A stretch of DNA of 64,000 nt from Brevundimonas sp. SH203 (lineage in GTDB: Bacteria > Pseudomonadota > Alphaproteobacteria > Caulobacterales > Caulobacteraceae): positions 62,001-126,000 of the forward strand of contig NZ_BDMM01000003.1 in NCBI RefSeq assembly GCF_002157625.1, in the 5' to 3' direction. The notes under the pieces were generated by a model. The model saw nothing but the letters and a program-made list of their open reading frames with translations. It did not search any database and was not told the DNA's origin. Made by a program: the position numbers and the translations under genes. Shown here piece by piece: positions 36,147-42,776 of the stretch. The stretch's first letter is position 1. The number at the start of each line of letters is the position of its first letter.

Positions 36147-37640
36147 ATGACCGGACTTTCCAGACGACACCTTATCGGTGCGACCGCCGGCGCCGTCATT
36201 CTGCCCGCCGTCGACGCCCTGCCTGTCCTGGCCCGAACGCCGTCCGGGCGTCAGAGGCGGGTCGGCGTCTTCAACGGCCGGTCGATCGCCTATACCGCCG
36301 GTCTGGACGAGATCGTCGTCGCCGATGCTCAAGGCGCGCCCTTCGTCCGCTTCGTCTGCACCAGCTATGTGCGCGAGGACGTCGATCGTCGCGACCGTCC
36401 CGTCCTCTTCGCTTTCAACGGCGGCCCCAGCTCCTGTTCGGCCCCGCTGCATATGCTGGCCCTGGGTCCGAAGCGGATCGAACTGGAACAAGACCCGAAG
36501 GCCCCTGCCCTGTCGCCCGCCCGGCTGGTGGATAATCCCGAGACCGTGCTGGACGTCGCCGACATCGTCCTGATCGACCCGCCCGAAACCGGCTTCACCC
36601 GGCTGTTGTCCGAAAGCGGCCGCAGGAGCGCCTATTCGGTCGAAGGCGACGCGCGGGCGGTGTCGGACTTCATCCGGGGCTGGATCAAGGCCAACGGCCG
36701 CGAGACCTCGCCGAAATATGTCCTGGGCGAAAGCTACGGCACCATCCGCGCGGCGGTCATGGCCGGTCAGCTGGCCCAGGACATGCCGCTGGACGGCGTC
36801 TTCCTGTTCGGCCAGGCGGTCAACATGATCGAGACGTCCCAGCGCGTGGACAATATGATCGCCTATGCGACCAACCTGCCCGCGCTTGCCGCCATCGCCG
36901 TCTATCACGGCAAGGCCGACAAGGGCCGTCGCCCGATGAACCGCTTCATCGACGACGTCTATGCCTGGGGCATGACCGACTATCTCGCCGCCCTGGTCCA
37001 GGGTCGGTCCCTGCCGCAATCCCGCCGTCGCGCGGTGGCGGCCGAACTGGAACGGCTGACGGGGATCGACGCCGACGTCTATTTCGACGGCGATCTGACG
37101 ATTTCGAAGGTCGCCTTCGCGGGTCGGCTGCTCGCGGACAGGGGGCAGAGGCTGGGCCTCTACGACGCGCGCTATGTCGGGCCGGCGCCGACCCAGGGCC
37201 AGCGCCCGCAGGACCCGTTCGGGGCCAAGGTGTCGGACGGCGTCCTGCCGATGATGCAGCAGTATCTGCGGAGCGAACTGGCGCCCGAACGCGACGCCGC
37301 CGACTATCGCCCGCTCGCTCCCGGCGCCGAGGCCTGGACATACGACCCTACCGGCGGCGGGGGCGGGCCGTTCAACGAATACGACTATCCCGCCCGGCTG
37401 GTCCCCGCCTTCAGGGCCAATCCGCGTTTTCGCCTGATGATCGGCACGGGAATCTACGACCTGACGACCACGGTCGGCCCGGCCCTCTATCTGGCGGCCC
37501 AGAGCGACTATCCCGCCGGGCGCGTCATCCAGCGGCGTTACGAGGGCGGACACATGGCCTACACCAACCGGCCGGCGCTGACGGCCTTCACCCGCGACAT
37601 CCGCAGTTTCGTGACCGGAACCGCCTTCGTCGATTCCTGA
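36147..37640 (+). CDS. S10 family serine carboxypeptidase, Tat-exported
   Basis: A 497-residue protein, the third S10 member. It has a twin-arginine signal (LSRRHLIGATAGAVIL) instead of the Sec signals of the other copies. Motifs are FNGGPSSCSAPLHMLALGP (the usual GGPGAS reads GGPSSCS here), LIDPPETGFTR (usually DPVGTGFSR), the nucleophile Ser196 in VLGESYGTIRA, GTGIYDLTT and EGGHMAYTN. The altered oxyanion-region and DPVGTGFS motifs suggest a changed specificity. GCGGAG precedes the ATG at 36147; an in-frame start 7 codons upstream lacks this. It leads an operon with the ornithine-cyclodeaminase-like gene 13 bases downstream. Confidence 0.88.
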   Translation: MTGLSRRHLIGATAGAVILPAVDALPVLARTPSGRQRRVGVFNGRSIAYTAGLDEIVVADAQGAPFVRFVCTSYVREDVDRRDRPVLFAFNGGPSSCSAPLHMLALGPKRIELEQDPKAPALSPARLVDNPETVLDVADIVLIDPPETGFTRLLSESGRRSAYSVEGDARAVSDFIRGWIKANGRETSPKYVLGESYGTIRAAVMAGQLAQDMPLDGVFLFGQAVNMIETSQRVDNMIAYATNLPALAAIAVYHGKADKGRRPMNRFIDDVYAWGMTDYLAALVQGRSLPQSRRRAVAAELERLTGIDADVYFDGDLTISKVAFAGRLLADRGQRLGLYDARYVGPAPTQGQRPQDPFGAKVSDGVLPMMQQYLRSELAPERDAADYRPLAPGAEAWTYDPTGGGGGPFNEYDYPARLVPAFRANPRFRLMIGTGIYDLTTTVGPALYLAAQSDYPAGRVIQRRYEGGHMAYTNRPALTAFTRDIRSFVTGTAFVDS

Positions 37641-37653
37641 TCAGGCCCGTCCC

Positions 37654-38628
37654 ATGCTCGTTCTGGACCGTGATTTCGTCCGCACCCATCTCGGCTACGA
37701 GGCCTGTATCCCCCTTATGCGCGAGGCCATGTCCGCCCTGTCCAGAGGCGAGACGCGCCAGCCGCTGCGTTCGATCGTCCCCCTCGACCGGGGCCGCGCG
37801 TTCGGCGTCATGCCCGGCGCGCTCGCGGCGGACGGCCCGTTCGGCGCGAAACTGGTCAGCGTCTATCCCCAGAACCACGCCATCGGTCTTCAGTCCCATC
37901 AGGGCGCCGTCGCCCTGTTCGATCCCGCGACGGGCGCTCTCGCCGCCCTCGTCCACGCCGGAGAGGTCACGGGCATCCGCACGGCCGCCGCCAGCGCCGC
38001 CGCCTCCCAGGCCCTGGCGCGCCCCGACGCCTCTCGGCTGGCGGTCCTGGGCACGGGCGAGCAGGCCGCAGCCCATGTGCGCGCCTTCCACGTCGCCTTC
38101 GACCTGTCGGCGGTGACGATCTGGGGTCGGTCGCGCGACCGCGCCTGCGCCCTGGCCGCCAGTCTGGCGCAGGAAACCGGCCTGCCGGTCACGGCGGTCC
38201 CGACCGTCGCAGAGGCTGCGGCCCGGGCCGACATCCTCTGCACGACCACCGCCTCGGCCGAGCCCATCCTGCGCTCCGGCGACGTGCCTGACGGATGCCA
38301 TGTGAACCTGGTGGGCTCCAGCCATGACGGCCCTGTCGAGATCGACGACGATCTGGTGGCGCGCGCCCGGTTCGTCGCGGATTACAGGCCGGGCGTCCTG
38401 GCGCAGGGGGCCGAGTTCCTGTCGGCCAAACGCGCCGGGCGGGTGGACGACGCCCATGTCGTGGCGGAAATCGGCGAGGTCTTTCTGGGCCTGACGCCCG
38501 GCCGCACCTCAGAGCGGGACGTCACCCTTTACAAGTCGCTGGGCCATGTCGTTCAGGATCTGGCCAGCGCGCGCTATCTGGTCGACAGGGCCGTCGCCCT
38601 GGGACAGGGCGTGCAGATCGCCTTCTGA
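37654..38628 (+). CDS. Ornithine cyclodeaminase/mu-crystallin family protein
   Basis: A 324-residue cytoplasmic enzyme. It has the family N-terminus (LVLDRDFVRTHLGYEACIPLMREAMSALSRGE), GAKLVSVYPQN, AGEVTGIRTAAASAAASQAL, the Rossmann motif LAVLGTGEQAAAHVRA and NLVGSSHDGPVEIDDDL, ending TLYKSLGHVVQDLASARYLV. Relatives include ornithine cyclodeaminase, alanine dehydrogenase, ketimine and pyrroline-2-carboxylate reductases, and SbnB-type enzymes; the exact activity cannot be read from sequence. Its position after an S10 gene suggests it processes an amino or imino acid from the peptides. A second member of the family lies at 40054-41001. Confidence 0.87.
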   Translation: MLVLDRDFVRTHLGYEACIPLMREAMSALSRGETRQPLRSIVPLDRGRAFGVMPGALAADGPFGAKLVSVYPQNHAIGLQSHQGAVALFDPATGALAALVHAGEVTGIRTAAASAAASQALARPDASRLAVLGTGEQAAAHVRAFHVAFDLSAVTIWGRSRDRACALAASLAQETGLPVTAVPTVAEAAARADILCTTTASAEPILRSGDVPDGCHVNLVGSSHDGPVEIDDDLVARARFVADYRPGVLAQGAEFLSAKRAGRVDDAHVVAEIGEVFLGLTPGRTSERDVTLYKSLGHVVQDLASARYLVDRAVALGQGVQIAF

Positions 38629-38634
38629 CGGCGA

Positions 38635-39894
38635 TCAGGCCGGCGGCGTCGCCGGCAAGGCTTCCAGCAGACGACCCACGTCGTTCATGTCGTTGAACAC
38701 GGCCAGCGACACGCGGAACCGATGCTGGGACACGGTGATCCGCACCTTGGCGGCCGCCAGCCTGTCGGACAGTTTCGGCCGGGCGTCCTTCAAGGCGAAG
38801 GCGACCAGGGCGGTTCGGCTGTCCAGCGGCGTCAACGGTTCATAGCCGCGCCGCCTCAGCTCCGTCTGCACCGCATCGGCCAACGGTTGTCGCGCCCTCT
38901 GGATGGCGTCGACCCCCAGCCGGTTGATCCAGGTCAGCGAGTGATCCAACTGCACCGCCCCCGTCCAGGAGGTCGTACCCATGGCGAACCGGCCGGTCGC
39001 ATCGTCCCGCGCCGCATAGTCGGCCGGCATCGGGCCGGGCGCATCGTAGGGGAAGGCGTGGCTCTGGAAGCTGCGAACCTGATGATAGCCCCACCAGGGC
39101 CGCCGGATTTTCTCCTGCACTTCCTTGCGGACATAGAGGAAGCCCAGGCCGAAGTCCCCCATCAGCCATTTGTAGGAGGCGCAGGCGGCGAAATCGACGC
39201 CCGCCGCCTTCAGGTCCAGGGGGGTCGATCCCGCCCCATGCACGATGTCGACATAGACATAGGCGCCGTGGGCGTGGGCCAGGTCGCAGACCCGTTTCAG
39301 GTCATGCTCGAAGCCGTTGATGGTGGAGACATGGCTGATCGACACCAGCCGCGTCCGCGCGTTCACCGCCGCCTCCATCGCCGCCATGTCGATCCGGCCC
39401 TCGGACGTCATGGGCAGGGTGACGACGTCCATCCCCGCCTTGGCCAGCTCGCCATAGGTGTAGAAGGAGCCGAAGAAATGCAGGGCGTCCGTGACGATCC
39501 GCCCGCCCGACGCCGGAATGTCCAGCGCCTGCAACACCAGATTCTCGCCCATCGTGGTCGACTGGACGAAGCACAATTCGTCGGGCTCGGCCCCGACCAG
39601 CGTCGCGAACTGCCGGATCGCATTCTCTTCCATAGCGCCGGGGTCCAGATCGGGCGCCCCGACCTCGCGCGTCTTGTAACGCAGATAGTCCTCCAGGGCG
39701 GCGCGCGCGCCCAGCGGCAGGGGGTGGGTCGCCCCGCTGTCCAGATAGGTCATCGGCATGGTCGCGAAGGCGGCGCGCGCGGGCAGGGTCAGCGGCGGCT
39801 CACCCGCGGCTTCGCGCGCCGCGACCGGCTGCGCCACACCTGTCGCCGGACCCACGGCGGCGGCGGCGATCAGGGCTCTGCGGGTGAAATGCAC
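38635..39894 (-). CDS. Class-V aminotransferase-fold PLP enzyme (isopenicillin-N-epimerase-like), Tat signal
   Basis: A 419-residue enzyme starting at GTG 39894 behind CGGAG. It opens with a twin-arginine signal (HFTRRALIAAAAVGPATGVAQPVAA), so it is apparently exported folded with its cofactor. The PLP domain shows TYLDSGATHPLPLGARAAL, FVQSTTMGENLVLQAL, ISHVSTINGFEHDL, VYVDIVHGAGS and the Schiff-base Lys242 in CASYKWLMGDFGLGFLYV. The family includes cysteine desulfurases, kynureninase-like enzymes and isopenicillin-N epimerase. A periplasmic PLP enzyme beside carboxypeptidases suggests an epimerase or racemase role on peptides or amino acids; this is inference. It converges with one cyclodeaminase-like gene and diverges from the other. 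Confidence 0.82.
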   Translation of the reverse strand: MHFTRRALIAAAAVGPATGVAQPVAAREAAGEPPLTLPARAAFATMPMTYLDSGATHPLPLGARAALEDYLRYKTREVGAPDLDPGAMEENAIRQFATLVGAEPDELCFVQSTTMGENLVLQALDIPASGGRIVTDALHFFGSFYTYGELAKAGMDVVTLPMTSEGRIDMAAMEAAVNARTRLVSISHVSTINGFEHDLKRVCDLAHAHGAYVYVDIVHGAGSTPLDLKAAGVDFAACASYKWLMGDFGLGFLYVRKEVQEKIRRPWWGYHQVRSFQSHAFPYDAPGPMPADYAARDDATGRFAMGTTSWTGAVQLDHSLTWINRLGVDAIQRARQPLADAVQTELRRRGYEPLTPLDSRTALVAFALKDARPKLSDRLAAAKVRITVSQHRFRVSLAVFNDMNDVGRLLEALPATPPA

Positions 39895-40053
39895 GGCGGA
39901 CTCCGAAGCTGTTCGCAACGACCGGCGCCATATTAGGCGCGCGCCGTCGAATAATCCTTTCGTCTTCCGCGACGACGGCGGGACCGAAAGGCAGGAATAG
40001 TCCCCTGGCGTCTGTTAGCGTGCCGGATCATCGTTCGTCCGACAGGCGCCTTC

Positions 40054-41001
40054 ATGTCCCCGGCCCGTTCCCTGAGCGTCCATGACGCCGCCGCCGTTCG
40101 CGCCGGCCTGGACCTCGCCGCCCTGCGCCCCGCCATCGCCGAGGCCATGATCGCCCTGTCCCAAGGCCGGGTGCGCCAGAATCTTCGCAGCTTCATCGGT
40201 CTGGGCGAGGGCCGCACCTTCGCCCTGATGCCTGCGGCCTTCGACGGTCAAGGCCTGTTCGGCGCCAAGCTGGTCAGCGTCTTCGCCGACGGCGCGGGAC
40301 GCAAGGCGCACGAAGGCGTGGTGGTGCTGTTCGACGGGCGAACGGGCGTTCCCGTCTGCATCGCCGACGCGGGCGAGATCACCGCCCTGCGCACCGCCGC
40401 CGCCAGCACGGTCGCGACCCAGGCCCTGGCCCGCCCCGATGCAAGACTCCTGGCGGTTCTGGGCGCGGGTCGTCAGGCCGCCGAACACATCGCCGCCATC
40501 GCCCAGGTCCGTCCGTTGGAAGCCGTCCGCGTCTGGGGCCGCGACCTTGACCGCACCCAGGCCTTCGCCGCCGAAACGAGCGCCCGGATCGGCGTCGCCG
40601 TGACTGCGACGGAAACCCCGCGCGACGCCGCCCGCGACGCCGACATCCTTTGCACCGTCACAGCGTCGGTCGATCCGGTGCTTGAGGGCGCCTGGGTCGC
40701 GCCCGGCGCCCATGTCAATGTGGTGGGGTCCAGCGGCCCGACGGCGGCCGAAATCGACACCGATCTGGTGGCCTGCAGCCGCTTCATCGTCGATCACGCC
40801 GAACACGTTCGCGCCCACGGCGGCGAGTACCTGCGCGCCCTCGCCTCGGGGCGGATCACGGAGGATCATATCGCCGCCGAGATCGGCGCGGTCCTGTCCG
40901 GCGCCGAACCGGGGCGTCGATCGGACGCCGAAATCACCGTCTATAAGTCCCTGGGCCACGCGGCCCAAGACATCGCCGCCGCAGGTCTGTTGCTGGGCTA
41001 G
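40054..41001 (+). CDS. Ornithine cyclodeaminase/mu-crystallin family protein, second copy
   Basis: A 315-residue relative of the protein at 37654-38628, matching it throughout: FGAKLVSVFADGAGRKAHEG, DAGEITALRTAAASTVATQALARPD, LAVLGAGRQAAEHIAAIAQ, DILCTVTASVDPVLEG, NVVGSSGPTAAEIDTDLV and VYKSLGHAAQDIAAAGLLL. It is cytoplasmic and binds NAD(P) through the GAGRQA loop. The two copies differ enough to have distinct substrates. The Shine-Dalgarno is weak. Its TAG stop is shared, in antiparallel, with the TAG of the converging M61-like gene (CTAG at 40998-41001). Confidence 0.86.
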   Translation: MSPARSLSVHDAAAVRAGLDLAALRPAIAEAMIALSQGRVRQNLRSFIGLGEGRTFALMPAAFDGQGLFGAKLVSVFADGAGRKAHEGVVVLFDGRTGVPVCIADAGEITALRTAAASTVATQALARPDARLLAVLGAGRQAAEHIAAIAQVRPLEAVRVWGRDLDRTQAFAAETSARIGVAVTATETPRDAARDADILCTVTASVDPVLEGAWVAPGAHVNVVGSSGPTAAEIDTDLVACSRFIVDHAEHVRAHGGEYLRALASGRITEDHIAAEIGAVLSGAEPGRRSDAEITVYKSLGHAAQDIAAAGLLLG

Positions 41002-42710
41002 GGTTTGCAGGCGGCGTCGGCGACGCCCTGAACCCGACGCCATTGATAGACGTCGACCTCTTCTCCGCGCGGCAGATAGGTCACGGGGAAGGTCCGGCCG
41101 TCCCGCGTCGTCTGAAGCGTCAGCCGGCGTGTCTGGTCGCCCTGAACGGCGTCCATCGCCACCGCATAGGTGACGACATCCCCGTTGCGGAGACCCGCCT
41201 GGTCCGCCGCCGAACCGGGGATCAGCCCCCGTATCGTCTTGACGTCCCCGACCAGCGAGCGGGGATCGAAACCCAGTTCGAAGCGCCGGGCCTTGCCCAC
41301 CTCGCGGGTGAAACAGGGGCCGAAGTCGCCGGGCTCCGGCGTCATCAGCGCGCCCGCCTTCATGGCCGTATGCAGATCGCGCCCCGCCTCGCCCAGTTCA
41401 CCGACCAGCAGCGCCACCCAGGCGGCCTCGTCCACCGTTTCGCCCGCGCGACGCCGGCGGTTCATTTCCGCGATCAGATCGTCGACGGATCGGGCGCCGT
41501 CGGAGGCGCGACGGATCATGCCGTTGACCGTCGCGAAATACAGGGCGCCGCGGTCATAGGGCAGAACGCGGATGCGGCTGTCGTCCCAGAACCGCGCCGC
41601 GATCTGATCGTCCGGCGTGCCGTTCAAAGGGTTGGAATAGTAGCGGCGCGCCGTATCGTTGATGTCCGCCAGATAGGCGTCTGCCGACATCAGCCCCGCC
41701 CGGAACGGCAGCAGCGCCTGATAATAGACGGCCACCCCCTCGCCATACCACTGGCCTCGCCCGTCCCACTGGGTCCAGGTGTGGATCATCTCGTGCGACA
41801 GGGTGGTCTTCAGATCCTCGGGATTGGTCTGGGCATTGTATGTGACCAGGAAGGATCGCGTCAGCGCCACGCCGCCCCCGGCGTTGATGGGGTTGAAGCG
41901 CATGAAGACCCGATAGGGCGGATCGCCGGGTTCGGCGAAGAAGCGGCTCATCCAGCCGTGCAGCCGATGGGTCCAGACCATCAACGGACGCGCCTCGAAC
42001 GGCGTCTCGCCCAGCCAGGCGGCCGAGAACCCGGCGTCGCCGACCGTTTCCGGCTCGCGGTGCATCGGCCCGGCCATGAAGACGGTGGACGACAGCCGAT
42101 CGGCGGCGCCCTGCCCCAGGTCCACGTCGCCCTCGCCATAGCTGGACGTCGCGCGCGCGCCTTCGCCCAGGCCGGCCAGATCCCAGCGCAGGGCGACGCG
42201 ATAGTCCGTCCCGACTTCGGGCAGCAGGATGAAGGTGTTGCCGACGCCGGACACGCCGCCGCCCTCGGTCCTGAGGCTATAGGGCGGCCCCGACCCTCGC
42301 CGGGGCGGCGTATTGTCGATCGGCGCGCGATACCGCACCGTCACCTCGCCATCGACGTCGCGCGCCGCCAGCCAATGCCGGGAATAGACCAGGGCCGCGG
42401 GATCGTCCCGCACCGTCAAGGGCACGACGCCCCGGCTGTCGGTCACGACCAGACCGGTCAGGGTGTCGGCTATGGTGTCGGTGTTGGCGATCACCACCGG
42501 CAGCGTCAGCAGGGGCTCGCCCGCCTTCGCCTTCAGGTCGGAGGCGACCCACTGGACGTCCATCCGCCCCAGACCCCGCGCGACATCGACGGCGCCGGGC
42601 CGCAGGGTCACGGTCAGGGAAGGCGTCTCGGCCCAGACCGATGCGCCGCCAAGGACCGTCCATGCGACCAGGGCGGCCAGGCTGCGGCGCGAAAGGACAA
42701 AAAGGCTCAT
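40998..42710 (-). CDS. M61-like zinc aminopeptidase with C-terminal PDZ domain, secreted
   Basis: A 570-residue protein with a Sec signal peptide (residues 1-27, ASVWAET). The middle contains the gluzincin motif LSHEMIHTW at about residues 305-312 (HExxH), followed by WYGEGVAVYYQ with the third zinc ligand glutamate, and before it the FRFNP- and GGGVALTRSF-type strands of the M61 fold. Residues about 470-545 form a PDZ domain (GFDPRSLVGDVKTIRGLIPGSAADQAGLRNGDVV). M61 enzymes are glycyl or general aminopeptidases. It follows the TonB receptor by 66 bases on the same strand, pairing import with N-terminal trimming. Confidence 0.84.
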   Translation of the reverse strand: MSLFVLSRRSLAALVAWTVLGGASVWAETPSLTVTLRPGAVDVARGLGRMDVQWVASDLKAKAGEPLLTLPVVIANTDTIADTLTGLVVTDSRGVVPLTVRDDPAALVYSRHWLAARDVDGEVTVRYRAPIDNTPPRRGSGPPYSLRTEGGGVSGVGNTFILLPEVGTDYRVALRWDLAGLGEGARATSSYGEGDVDLGQGAADRLSSTVFMAGPMHREPETVGDAGFSAAWLGETPFEARPLMVWTHRLHGWMSRFFAEPGDPPYRVFMRFNPINAGGGVALTRSFLVTYNAQTNPEDLKTTLSHEMIHTWTQWDGRGQWYGEGVAVYYQALLPFRAGLMSADAYLADINDTARRYYSNPLNGTPDDQIAARFWDDSRIRVLPYDRGALYFATVNGMIRRASDGARSVDDLIAEMNRRRRAGETVDEAAWVALLVGELGEAGRDLHTAMKAGALMTPEPGDFGPCFTREVGKARRFELGFDPRSLVGDVKTIRGLIPGSAADQAGLRNGDVVTYAVAMDAVQGDQTRRLTLQTTRDGRTFPVTYLPRGEEVDVYQWRRVQGVADAACKP

Positions 42711-42776
42711 GACGACCGCATCCCTGGGAAAATGGCTCCGACGACACAGGCGTCGCCGGAGCCACGACGATCAAGA

